Source of the DNA: Bacteroidota bacterium | GTDB lineage: Bacteria; Bacteroidota; Bacteroidia; AKYH767-A; 2013-40CM-41-45 | Direction of reading: 5' to 3' | DNA: 64,000 bases | NCBI GenBank assembly: GCA_016720935.1 | Contig: JADKJP010000007.1 | Location: forward strand, 868,001-932,000 | Shown here: positions 55,432 through 63,868 of the stretch, one piece after another | Numbering within the stretch: position 1 is the stretch's first letter | How the letters are laid out: each line of letters begins with the position of its first letter | Notes under the pieces: generated by a model | What the model saw: the letters and a program-made list of their open reading frames with translations, nothing else | Databases searched by the model: none | What the model was told of the DNA's origin: nothing | Made by a program: the position numbers and the translations under genes

Positions 55432-56138
55432 GTGCTCGATCTGAAAAAATACCAAAACATCCTTGATGCAAATAAAAAAAGAAATGATATAGAGTATGCT
55501 CCAGACCATAAATCTCCTGATGATAATGAAGGCATAGGATTTGCACTTGACAGACCAATTGTTCCTGAAATATGGAATCAGTTAAGTTTAAAAATTCTAT
55601 TCATACTTAAAGAGACTTATGGCATGGACGGATGTGACACTTGCAAAATAATGGGGAATCCCGACAAATTTAACGACTCCAAAACTAACCTGCAGATTTC
55701 TAAAGTCTCCTATTGCATTCACGAAACGATAGCAAATGGAGTTGTCCCGTCTGTTGAAAATACAAATAACTTGAGCCTCGGCACCTTAAAAGAATCATTT
55801 TCAAAATAGCGATAGTTGAAGTTAAAAAAACATCTGGCGAAACCACAAGTAACGATAGTATAATTCGAGATCATTCGCGATTCAATAAGGAATTTCTTTC
55901 TCAACAAATACAACTTATAAATCCGCAAATAATTATTTGTGGTGGCTTGGTAACTTGGCATGCTCTAACTCTCGACTCTGGTTTGTTTGATCGGCAAATA
56001 TTTAATCTTACTGACGATCGTAAGGCATATAAGTGCAGAGAACAAGTTATTTATAATGGTTACCACCCATCCTTTTACAAATTCAAGCCTGTTGAAGTGG
56101 CAACCACAATATATAATCTCTGGAAAATAGTTAACTGA
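55432..56138 (+). pseudogene. UDG-like protein, copy 2 (frameshifted)
   Basis: Frame 1 (GTG 55432 to 55809) reads IKILFILKETYGMDGC-type motif 1 (LKILFILKETYGMDG) and ends LGTLKESFSK. One more A in the A4 run 55788-55791 continues it as RIIFKIAIVEVKKTSGETT..LINPQIIICGGLVTWH..IYNGYHPSFYKF..IYNLWKIVN to 56138, about 235 residues. The NPQIIICG and GYHPS motifs align with copy 1 (10288-10892) and copy 3. DNA glycosylase-like fold is inferred from motif layout. First gene behind site 2. Confidence 0.65.
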
Positions 56139-56220
56139 AATTTTCTTTAGATTAATGATTATTACCTAAGTCGATTATGGTTATTTAACGCTGACGCTAG
56201 TTTTCAATTTTTAAAAGCAA

Positions 56221-56619
56221 ATGTCAACTTTCAAAACAACCCTCGAACAAAGAGTTCAGCAAATTCTTCCTGATCTGTTGGAACGGGAAAAAGAGGTACG
56301 GATAAATACCAAAAGTTTCGTTTATTCCGGGTTGAGTGAAGTGGATTTGTCGGCTTATCAGGTTGCATTCCTGGAGTTATTTTTCGAGAACCGTGACGAA
56401 CTATTCAAGGACATAAACAAAGAACTCGATGCCTTTTTCCTGAACCATGAAGAATCGAAAGGAGCAACATTTGAAGGTCTAATCCTTCCGTCTGACAATT
56501 CGAGTGAATGGAGCTACAGGATCGGGCTGATGAACGGTTCGGACACAAGGTCTTTTCTGAACTTTCATTTTATGGAATGGACATTCGTAAACCACGATTA
56601 TATTTGTGAACCCGCTTGA
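56221..56619 (+). CDS. Hypothetical protein before WYL regulator
   Basis: The protein has 132 residues, acidic: TTLEQRVQQILPDLLEREKEVRINTKSFVYSG.., ending FLNFHFMEWTFVNHDYICEPA. Not recognised. Fifteen bases before the WYL gene, so almost certainly one transcript with it. Confidence 0.65.
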   Translation: MSTFKTTLEQRVQQILPDLLEREKEVRINTKSFVYSGLSEVDLSAYQVAFLELFFENRDELFKDINKELDAFFLNHEESKGATFEGLILPSDNSSEWSYRIGLMNGSDTRSFLNFHFMEWTFVNHDYICEPA

Positions 56620-56634
56620 AAATACAAACAACAC

Positions 56635-57540
56635 ATGTCCAATACCAAACGTCGCTTCTTCCTTCGCTACATCGCCATCATACAGAAACTCCGTTCCGGG
56701 GAGGCGTCTTTCGAAGATATAAAAAAGATGGTTTCAAATCAGAACGAGATCAGCGGGGAGGAATTCGAACTCTCCAAGCGCACCTTCCAGCGTGACCTGA
56801 ACGATATCCGTACCATTTTCAACATTGACATCCGTACCAACAACCGCAACAATTATTACATCACGGAAGAGGAAGGTGACACCCTCCGTTCCCGCATGCT
56901 GGAGACCTTCGATCATTTCGATCTGCTCTACAGGGCAAAACACAAGTCGAAGTATATCTTCTATGAAAAAAGGACACCTGCCGGTACAGGCAACTTTTAC
57001 CTATTCCTCCATGCCATCCACAATCGCCTCCTCGTTCGTTTCAAACACGAGAAATTCTGGCAAGACGGCTTCACGGAAAGAGTGGTGGAGCCTTATGCCC
57101 TGAAGGAAAGCCACCACCGCTGGTACCTGCTGGCCCTGGACAGGAAAGACGGAAAAGTAAAAACCTTCGGCATGGACAGGATCTCTGACGCAGAGACGAC
57201 CCGTGAAAAATTCAGGTATCCCAAAGAACTCAATGTAGAGGAGATGTTCAGGTATTCATTCGGGATCATGACCGATGAAAAGAGCAAACCCGTCGAGATC
57301 GTCCTTTCCTTTGATCCCGAAGAGGGCAAATACGTCCGCTCCCTTCGCCTCCACGACTCCCAGGAAGTCCTCGTGGATTCCAAAGAAGAATACCGTATTC
57401 GTCTTACCATGTACATCACTTTTGACCTGGTCAAGGAATTACTTTCCTTTGGCAGTACGCTCACTGTTCTGTCGCCCAATAAACTGAGGACCGAAATGAC
57501 GGAACAATTCGAAAAAGCATTGGTGAATTACAAGAGCTGA
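56635..57540 (+). CDS. WYL-domain transcriptional regulator
   Basis: The protein has 301 residues. The N-terminal helix-turn-helix (RYIAIIQKLRSGEASFEDIKKMV..SKRTFQRDLNDIR) is followed by a WYL sensor domain (RVVEPYALKESHHRWYLLALDRKDGKVKTFGMDRI) and a C-terminal WCX-like extension (RLRLTMYITFDLVKELLSFGSTLTVLSP). Such proteins (CapW and BrxR are examples) dimerise on inverted repeats and repress defence operons until a ligand or damage signal appears. The three CGACA-N5-TGTCG sites nearby are the natural candidate targets. Confidence 0.9.
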   Translation: MSNTKRRFFLRYIAIIQKLRSGEASFEDIKKMVSNQNEISGEEFELSKRTFQRDLNDIRTIFNIDIRTNNRNNYYITEEEGDTLRSRMLETFDHFDLLYRAKHKSKYIFYEKRTPAGTGNFYLFLHAIHNRLLVRFKHEKFWQDGFTERVVEPYALKESHHRWYLLALDRKDGKVKTFGMDRISDAETTREKFRYPKELNVEEMFRYSFGIMTDEKSKPVEIVLSFDPEEGKYVRSLRLHDSQEVLVDSKEEYRIRLTMYITFDLVKELLSFGSTLTVLSPNKLRTEMTEQFEKALVNYKS

Positions 57541-57558
57541 GTTTTTCCGTTTCTGATT

Positions 57559-58701
57559 TCAGGCCGCTGCATCCTGACCCACCTGGAAGCCAATGGGCCT
57601 TTTGACCTCCACCAGGTTATTCGTAAAATTCTCTCGGGTATTGTAGATCTCGGCCAATGTCATCGCGCCGGACACCGGATGATCTGCCACACCCAGCCTT
57701 TCAAGCAAGCGCCCCGACTTCATCGCATCCAGCGCATTGAACTCGTACGCCGCGATGAGCCTGCCTTTGCGCAACAGGGCGCTATCGACATTGCTGATTT
57801 TCGTATTGAACGTACAGATCACCTGTATGCCCAGGCTCTCGCCGAGGATGCCATCCGTAAGGTTCAGCAGCATGGAGATCCCGGATTCATTGTGACTGTC
57901 GCGGGACTTGATCAAATCCTCTGCGTCCTCAATAACAAGGATTGAATCCTTATTATCGATAAGGAAACCCATCATGGAAGGTGAATCCAGGTTGCCGGCT
58001 ACTCTTGAAGGCAGAAAGATCACCCGCTTGCGTACACAATGCACAAGGAAACGGATATAGGTGGATTTTCCCGTCCCTGGCGTACCGTGGAAGAGGACGA
58101 GGCCGCTCCCCTCCTTCTTGTTCAACTGCTTAACGATCTCGCGATGCAAGGGCGCCAGGTCGTCGTTGTAATTGAGTTCAAGGCTGAGTTTAGGCTTCTT
58201 GTTCCTGATGTCCACACAGCGGAAGCCCATGCCGTCATCGATGAGGACGCTGACATCGTGGGTGGTATTCCGCCTCTTGCAGAACTGGCGCAAATGCGTG
58301 CAAAGTTCTTGCGCTGCCTGTTCCTTTTCTCCGCTGAAAAGCACGGCCACCGAGCCGTCATTTTCCGTGTCGAGAAGGAGGCCGTCATTAAAAAGATATA
58401 TGAAATTAATTGGAATAACTTTGCCGCTGCGCTTATCAAACTTTTCCTTGGTGTGTCTCGCCGTGATCCTTCCTTTGTAAGTACTTTCGACCCATGCTAT
58501 CAATTTTTTATGATCAGCGCCGTGCATGTATTTAATGCTCGGAATCACCCCAAAATAGGAATAGAAGACACGGTAACAGCTGATAAATGTTGACCGGTCA
58601 TCGAAGACATTCATCGCTTGTACCTTGATCGACAAGAATTCGGAGCCTGGGGCAGCATTGCCCTCCACCTCATTGAGGGGCTTTATTGTTGATACTTGCA
58701 T
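57559..58701 (-). CDS. BCS1-like AAA ATPase
   Basis: The protein has 380 residues from ATG 58701; the frame extends upstream through the promoter and should not be used. An N-terminal unknown alpha/beta domain (about 190 residues) is followed by an AAA core with Walker A LFHGTPGTGKSTYI, Walker B ILVIEDAEDLI (Glu-Asp in place of Asp-Glu), sensor TFNTKISNVDSALLRKGRL. The C-terminus resembles BCS1-type ATPases. Convergent with the WYL gene and led by site 3. Probably a motor or remodeller; target unknown. Confidence 0.82.
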   Translation of the reverse strand: MQVSTIKPLNEVEGNAAPGSEFLSIKVQAMNVFDDRSTFISCYRVFYSYFGVIPSIKYMHGADHKKLIAWVESTYKGRITARHTKEKFDKRSGKVIPINFIYLFNDGLLLDTENDGSVAVLFSGEKEQAAQELCTHLRQFCKRRNTTHDVSVLIDDGMGFRCVDIRNKKPKLSLELNYNDDLAPLHREIVKQLNKKEGSGLVLFHGTPGTGKSTYIRFLVHCVRKRVIFLPSRVAGNLDSPSMMGFLIDNKDSILVIEDAEDLIKSRDSHNESGISMLLNLTDGILGESLGIQVICTFNTKISNVDSALLRKGRLIAAYEFNALDAMKSGRLLERLGVADHPVSGAMTLAEIYNTRENFTNNLVEVKRPIGFQVGQDAAA

Positions 58702-58726
58702 GTAAGGGAGAAGATTATTTGTCGTA

Positions 58727-58760
58727 CAAAGATAGCGAGCCACGGCGCCAAAATGTGTCG
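58727..58760 (-). promoter_or_regulatory. Operator-like palindrome plus -7 box, site 3
   Basis: Minus strand: CGACACATTTTGGCG (58746-58760), 11 bases, TATCTTTG (58727-58734), then ATG 26 bases later. One arm has a G for T change (TGGCG), otherwise as sites 1 and 2. Between this and 59049 no gene or further signal was seen. Confidence 0.62.
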
Positions 58761-59049
58761 CCGAGTACCAGATGTTGGTAAATCGCAAAAACATTTAGAA
58801 TCAGGTTTTAAAATTTTCTGACAAAGGGCTGCAATTCAAACCTGAATTTTTGTCGTTTTAATGAGGCCTATATAAACTCCGGATGCTTCAATTACACCAT
58901 GAAATTTTGAACAAGTGCCTTCTAAATAGATGCTTAAAATATAAGTGAATGCTATCAGAAATTGTGTTTCAAAACAAACAAAAAATGAGCTCAAACCGTC
59001 CTACGTATTATATTTACATTACCTAAAGTCCAATTGATACATCCCAAAT
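58761..59049. other. Intergenic stretch
   Basis: AT-rich DNA between the ATPase promoter and the small secreted gene. A half-site-like TTTTTGTCG occurs near 58852 without the second arm. Nothing else was recognised. Confidence 0.4.
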
Positions 59050-59253
59050 ATGGCAAAGTTGTCAACCTACTTTTTGACCCTTTTCTTCTTTTTCCCACTT
59101 TATCTATGGTCACAAAATAAAGTGAGTAGAATTAACGTCGCTGAAGATAATCGAACCAAGGAGGTGATGGATAGTTTTCAGGCAAGAGCTAAATACAAAT
59201 TAGATAGCATTTGTATTTACGCATTTACTAATGAGATAGTAGTACATGACTAA
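59050..59253 (+). CDS. Small exported protein
   Basis: The protein has 67 residues with a clear signal peptide (YFLTLFFFFPLYLWSQ) and a short charged mature part ending CIYAFTNEIVVHD. It may be the 5' remnant of a larger gene, since the region to 59520 holds no other convincing frame. Function unknown. Confidence 0.45.
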   Translation: MAKLSTYFLTLFFFFPLYLWSQNKVSRINVAEDNRTKEVMDSFQARAKYKLDSICIYAFTNEIVVHD

Positions 59254-59520
59254 AAGCTTCTTCTCTTGCAATTATCGGATTCTCATTTTCAAACAGTTTT
59301 TCGTCAACAATAAAATCGATCTTGTCCTTTGTTTCGTAACGAATCATTTTAACCTTGATTGCATAGTGCAAGGCTGCTGAAACACTCATGGATTTTACTA
59401 TTTAACAATGGGTTATGAACAAAAACTCGTCGGTCGACATCTAAAACCGAAAGATAGGATAAAGGGGAAAAGTAACAAGAATTGGAAATTGTAGGCAACC
59501 AATAAATTCATTAGTTTCTC

Positions 59521-60183
59521 CTATAACAACTGGAATTTTTCAGATTTAATAACGTTCTGCAAAAGGCTGTAAGCAGCTGCCGGTGGCGTTCTCGAAGAAG
59601 GATGATAATAATCAATCACCTTCGGTTTTTGGAAGTTCCCTATTTCAATCGCACATCCAGAGCTTGACGATTTTGCATCTGGAAAAGCTTATCTCTTAAA
59701 TCCGTCCAAAAGGACATGCCGAGAATTATTATTTCGGGGTCTGTGATTTCTATCTGTTCCTTCAAATAATCATGGCATTTGATGAGATGTGAGTCAATCT
59801 CTGAGTATTTTGAACTTCCGGCACCACCAATTTTCTTGATATTCATTAATGATGTATGCAACAGCGCTTGATGGGTAGCTTTTACATCAGTCCAGACATC
59901 ATCATAGGGTGGAAAATTATTAAGGATGCCATAACTCCATTCAGCCAGGCGATATGTGAATTGATACCCAATTTCATCCTTCCACCATTCACGAAAATCT
60001 CCCGGCTTTTGTTCAGGATTGTTCGGCTCTTTCATCAGGTAAAGGATCTTTACCGGAGCCCGGTCATAAAGGGACTCGTTCAGGATTCCGTCTTTAACAA
60101 ATTTACCCTTGTATCCTGGAATTGAACGTTCCCATCTTTCGAAGAGGTTTTCTAGCTTTTCAGTTTTAGTTGTCTGCCCCCAT
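59521..60183 (-). pseudogene. UDG-like protein, copy 3 (two frameshifts)
   Basis: The plain ORF (59640-60035) lacks both ends. Upstream the same frame is open to VKILYLMKEPNNPEQK and beyond, and shortening the G5/C5 run 60177-60181 by one gives a start MGQTTKTEKL at 60183. Near 59640 a second shift continues into GNFQKPKVIDYYHPSSRTPPAAAYSLLQ.., ending at 59521. The parts LYLMKEPNN, SLMNIKKIG, TDPEIIILG and YYHPSSR align with copies 1 and 2. It begins one base after the DUF6150 stop. UDG-like fold is an inference. Confidence 0.65.
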
Positions 60184-60184
60184 A

Positions 60185-60448
60185 TTAACCAATCCGATTT
60201 TGAAGTTTATGTGACTTATTCTTCCATCCCGCGGAACTCTTTGAATTCACGTACTGAATTTTGACATCAGGGAAGCTTGTTACGAATTTCACCTTTTTCT
60301 TTGGAAATGAGTTATCAAAATACCAGATACAGTCGCTGTGATCAGCCTCTGATTTCATTTTAGTAACATAAACACAAAGGTCGGGTGAAGATGTTACAAT
60401 CTGGACTTTGAAGTCCTGGAATGATGTTACTTCTTTTAGAATTGCCAT
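60185..60448 (-). CDS. DUF6150-family small protein
   Basis: The protein has 87 residues. Repeating short beta strands (DLCVYVTKMKSEAD..CIWYF..KKVKFVTSFPDVKIQYVNSKSSAGWKN) match the DUF6150 pattern, in which a V-x-V-x-S-x-A-D motif recurs. Function unknown. Directly upstream of UDG-like copy 3 with one base between, so translation is probably coupled. Confidence 0.65.
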   Translation of the reverse strand: MAILKEVTSFQDFKVQIVTSSPDLCVYVTKMKSEADHSDCIWYFDNSFPKKKVKFVTSFPDVKIQYVNSKSSAGWKNKSHKLQNRIG

Positions 60449-60547
60449 GTTTCAATTATTTAATATTATCGGCTACCATCAAGATGACACAATTCAACTT
60501 TCAATAAATAGACAAAGATTGAACATTAACCTTGCTAAATTCAATAA

Positions 60548-61549
60548 TTATTCCTTCAAAATTTTTATCTGAGATACATTTAAACCCGAAGTGATTTCAA
60601 TTATATACACTCCTACAATATATTCATTAAGAGGTATTAATATTCGTTCATTCCGATATAAATATCGATTCAATTCTTGTCCATAAATATTTCTAACCAC
60701 CAACAATCTAGACTCACACTTCTGATCAGAAGTGATATTAACAAAACCGGAAGCCGGATTCGGGGAAATTGCAAATCCCGAATTCAAATAATCATTTTTA
60801 ATTCCAACCGTAGTTACATTGATCTGATCGCATGACACATCCCGTTCACAATCACTATTTGAAACAAGGCAAACATCGTATGTTCCATTCTGAAAGTACT
60901 GATGTACGGGGTTAATTGCAGTATCTGCCGAACCGTCTCCGAAATTCCAATAGTAAATGTGTGCATTGGAACTTGCATTGAAGAATTGGACTTGACCTCC
61001 ATTATCCACATAAGTGAAGTCAGATACTACAGTATCACAGACTGTGTTTTCAGTTGTGTTTGTAACTACCGGTTCGTTGAAATCAAAATATATTTGAGAA
61101 GTATTAGAAATAACTGAACCAGGCAAATTCCCTACTTTTTGATTTATCCTGAACGTAACGTAACCATGACTATCAGGCTCATTTGTAGTGCTGTCAGGTA
61201 AAACAATGTCGTTGAAAACCCATTCTGCAATTCCTGACCCATACATATTGAACGAGCATGGATGAGACGACTGTCCGTTTCTAAAAGAAGTTATATCAAG
61301 CTTATCAGAAAGCGTATCTCTTATCATTACAGTGTAAGCTGGTGCATTTCCGGTATTTTGAAATCTTATCGTATACTCTAATTCATCAGATCTTGATGTC
61401 AGATGATTTGAACCTAATCCACTTGGAGACACTCTCTTGTCATTTGGATCAAGTGAGGAACTGATTACCGAACAAACCTCCGAAAAGTTAAGCTGACCAG
61501 TGTTATTTGAAATTGCCCAACCTGACCATAAACAGGATTGGTTCCGCAC
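60548..61549 (-). CDS. C-terminal piece of broken T9SS protein (DUF7619-, PKD- and sorting-domain)
   Basis: The piece reads SSLDPNDKRVSPSGLG..LEYTIRFQNTGNAPAYTVMIRDTLSDKLD..YVTFRINQKVGN..ISNTSQIYFDFNEPVVTNT, the conserved repeat domain found before T9SS signals in Bacteroidota (DUF7619 type). It is followed by a PKD domain (YYWNFGDGSADTAINPVHQYFQNGTYDV) and a sorting domain (YLNSGFAISPNPASGFVNI). Its first 20 codons are out of frame. One gene with the pieces up to 63586. Confidence 0.75.
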   Translation of the reverse strand: MRNQSCLWSGWAISNNTGQLNFSEVCSVISSSLDPNDKRVSPSGLGSNHLTSRSDELEYTIRFQNTGNAPAYTVMIRDTLSDKLDITSFRNGQSSHPCSFNMYGSGIAEWVFNDIVLPDSTTNEPDSHGYVTFRINQKVGNLPGSVISNTSQIYFDFNEPVVTNTTENTVCDTVVSDFTYVDNGGQVQFFNASSNAHIYYWNFGDGSADTAINPVHQYFQNGTYDVCLVSNSDCERDVSCDQINVTTVGIKNDYLNSGFAISPNPASGFVNITSDQKCESRLLVVRNIYGQELNRYLYRNERILIPLNEYIVGVYIIEITSGLNVSQIKILKE

Positions 61550-62073
61550 CCTTCAATAGTCACTTCAGCACCTTCAAACATATTCGTATTTGGGAACCGC
61601 ATGTAGAATAGGTGTAAACGAATCGTACTGCCATTGGATGGATAATGGATCAACATACTATCACTGGAAGCCACCCTAAATGTATCGATGAGAACCAAGA
61701 CATTATTTTCGTAGAGGTAATAAAGCCCCTCCTGATAATAAGCAGAAGGGTGAGTATTTTTTATAGTAAAGAGCAATGAATCACCCAGACATTCACCGAT
61801 GAGTAGAACTTGTCGATAGTCAAATGATGAATCTGGTTGAATACAAGATGTATCCGGTAATATTCTGGATGTAACACAACAGCTCGAGCCGAATGCCGCT
61901 TGACAATCAACAAGTGCGCTAACATTAAATTGGCCACATTCTCTGAAACTCAGGGTTCCAACTGCGAAATAGTATTTACTTCCAATATTTGCATACCAGG
62001 GAAGGGTACTCGTATTGGGTACTAAATGGGGACCGAAGTCAACCTCAATCCAGACACTGTCCTGAGGTAGCAT
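61465..62073 (-). CDS. Middle piece of broken T9SS protein
   Basis: Beta-rich Ig-like sequence (VWIEVDFGPHLVPNTSTLPW.., ..GECLGDSLLFTIKNTHPSAYYQEGLYYLYENNVLVLIDTF). It belongs between the propeller piece and the DUF7619 piece. Between 62074 and 62422 the remaining coding sequence is spread over two frames (for example KTYVDLDNSCSYNTGDLLLKN and KADPGPYYAMSDSAGNY), needing further indels. Confidence 0.65.
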   Translation of the reverse strand: MLPQDSVWIEVDFGPHLVPNTSTLPWYANIGSKYYFAVGTLSFRECGQFNVSALVDCQAAFGSSCCVTSRILPDTSCIQPDSSFDYRQVLLIGECLGDSLLFTIKNTHPSAYYQEGLYYLYENNVLVLIDTFRVASSDSMLIHYPSNGSTIRLHLFYMRFPNTNMFEGAEVTIEGCGTNPVYGQVGQFQITLVSLTFRRFVR

Positions 62074-62422
62074 TCCCCAGATTACAATAATCTACTGTGA
62101 ATGTAGAATAGCTACATTTTCTTGTTCCCACTGTTGAGATAGCGTTCCAAAGCTTTGGACAATAGTAGTTAGCAACAAAATTGAAATTCTTATTGACGGA
62201 ACTGTCAGTGTGGTTAACAAACACAATGTTATAGGTTTGCTGACATGAAATATCCCAAATTAAATCTGGGGAAAACAGCTTACAGAAAAGCTACCGGAAT
62301 CAAGATAAATCAAATAATTACCTGCGCTGTCACTCATTGCGTAATACGGTCCGGGATCAGCTTTAACCAGTACATTTTTCAAGAGTAAATCACCTGTATT
62401 GTATGAGCAGGAGTTATCGAGA

Positions 62423-63151
62423 TCAACATAAGTCTTCCGCGAACAATATTCTGTCTATTTCTATATTTCTGAACCGACGTATAAATTGTGTTTGAAACAG
62501 TATCAACAGAAAAGCCCGATACAACCAATTGCCCGTCCAAAGATTCTTGTATAGACTGAAATTCGTTTTACCTAATCCATAATCCCTTACACTCCAAAGT
62601 GTGTCCCCGTTTCGATTTAACTTGATTAAGATTCCGTATTCCTGATTTATATCCACTACTCCACCAACAACTGCGACTCCACTATCGCTTGTAATTACAA
62701 AATCACCACCGCTTCCACTGCCAATATTTTGAAAATCCCGAATCCATAAGCTGTCACCTTGACCATTCGCCTTGAAAATTGATGTGATTATTCCAGATCC
62801 ACAAATACCGAAAATACTACCGTCCTTTCCGACCTGAATGTTGTGTAGACTGGCAATCGAATACTGTTTTGACCAGAGAGAATCTCCACTAAAATTCACT
62901 TCCATCAATATGCTTGGCCCTGAAATTCCAGATGTTCCGATTGACAGCACATATCCCGTATCAGAACTTTGAGCAATTCCAAACGTCGCGCCACGGAAAT
63001 TGTATGTTTTATTCCAAATTGTATTTCCAGATGGAGCCAATTTCAATAATCCAACAAAAGCACTTGAATCCACTTGAGAAGTAGAACTATCACAAGCACT
63101 GTATGCCAATATAAATCCCCCATCATTTGCCTCAATTGCATACCCTGCCAA
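62423..63151 (-). CDS. Propeller piece of broken T9SS protein
   Basis: Repeats of the type GGFILAYSA..GLLKLAPSGNTIWNKTY, GYVLSIGTSG..LMEVNFSGDSLWSKQY and GVAVVGGV..GILIKLNRNGDTLWS indicate a beta-propeller-like array (about 50-residue period). It joins the N-terminal pieces through a shift near 63150 (..HDLAGYAIEANDGG..). The last 35 codons are out of frame; the true reading goes on as FQSIQESLDGQLVVSGF. Confidence 0.65.
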   Translation of the reverse strand: MAGYAIEANDGGFILAYSACDSSTSQVDSSAFVGLLKLAPSGNTIWNKTYNFRGATFGIAQSSDTGYVLSIGTSGISGPSILMEVNFSGDSLWSKQYSIASLHNIQVGKDGSIFGICGSGIITSIFKANGQGDSLWIRDFQNIGSGSGGDFVITSDSGVAVVGGVVDINQEYGILIKLNRNGDTLWSVRDYGLGKTNFSLYKNLWTGNWLYRAFLLILFQTQFIRRFRNIEIDRILFAEDLC

Positions 63152-63289
63152 TCATGTATCGTATCTCCAAGAATACGAGTCCACAGAGTATCACCCAAAT
63201 TGTTCGTCTTAACTAAATAAATAAATTCTGAATTGCTTTGAAGTGAATTTAATTGACCCAAAATAATTGCGCCACCATCACGACAAGAT

Positions 63290-63586
63290 TCAATGTTTCC
63301 TAAAAAATGTAGGCGAAATAGTGTCTCCGATTAATTTGTAAGCTACACTATCTCCTCTTGAATTGACTTTTAGGAAAGATGAACGATATGATTGTCCAGT
63401 ACCAAACTGTTGCATTGCAGAACTTGCAACAAGGTAACATCCAGAAGATAATCGTGCTATCGAATTAATATCCGAATACCCACTCGTTCCATAATATCTA
63501 TTGAAAGTATTATAAGTTTGCCCTGATGAATAAGAATAGCAAAAAAGGCTAACTATAATAAATAATAACTTAATTATATGTTTCAT
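63290..63586 (-). CDS. N-terminal piece of broken T9SS protein with signal peptide
   Basis: MKHIIKLLFIIVSLFCYSYS, then SGQTYNTFNRYYGTSG, starts with a signal peptide and a first propeller repeat. The frame ends at 63290. Shortening the A6 run 63302-63307 by one leads into ESCRDGGAIILGQLNSLQSN.., which continues in the 63043-63261 frame. The complete protein would be about 1000 residues; at least six indels are needed between 63586 and 60548. Confidence 0.7.
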   Translation of the reverse strand: MKHIIKLLFIIVSLFCYSYSSGQTYNTFNRYYGTSGYSDINSIARLSSGCYLVASSAMQQFGTGQSYRSSFLKVNSRGDSVAYKLIGDTISPTFFRKH

Positions 63587-63641
63587 GGAGTTATAAAAAC
63601 TGTTAAATATTACAAACTATACGATCGGATAATATTCTACA

Positions 63642-63675
63642 CAAAAGTATCATTAACATCTCTCAATTTCACAAA
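63642..63675 (-). promoter_or_regulatory. Possible promoter of the T9SS gene
   Basis: TACTTTTG (63642-63649, minus strand) matches TAnnTTTG with TTTG at 63672-63675 upstream; the 22-base gap is slightly long. Leader about 50 bases. Confidence 0.35.
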
Positions 63676-63868
63676 CCCACAAAATATAGAGAATGTTCAC
63701 CAATCGCAGTTGCATCACGTTTTTATTCATCTATACAAGATATCTTGACACTTCCATCACCATTAGCTCATGCTGAAATGCTCTAGACAATACCGGTTTT
63801 TCATCTTTTATTTTCGTGATTTCAGATATGTCTCGGCACTAATTGATTTAGAAACCTCAAAAATAAGT

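Noticed and set aside
55947..56138. Separate 63-codon gene
   Set aside because: It starts with TTG inside a longer open frame that continues the UDG-like copy 2 and carries its HPS motif.
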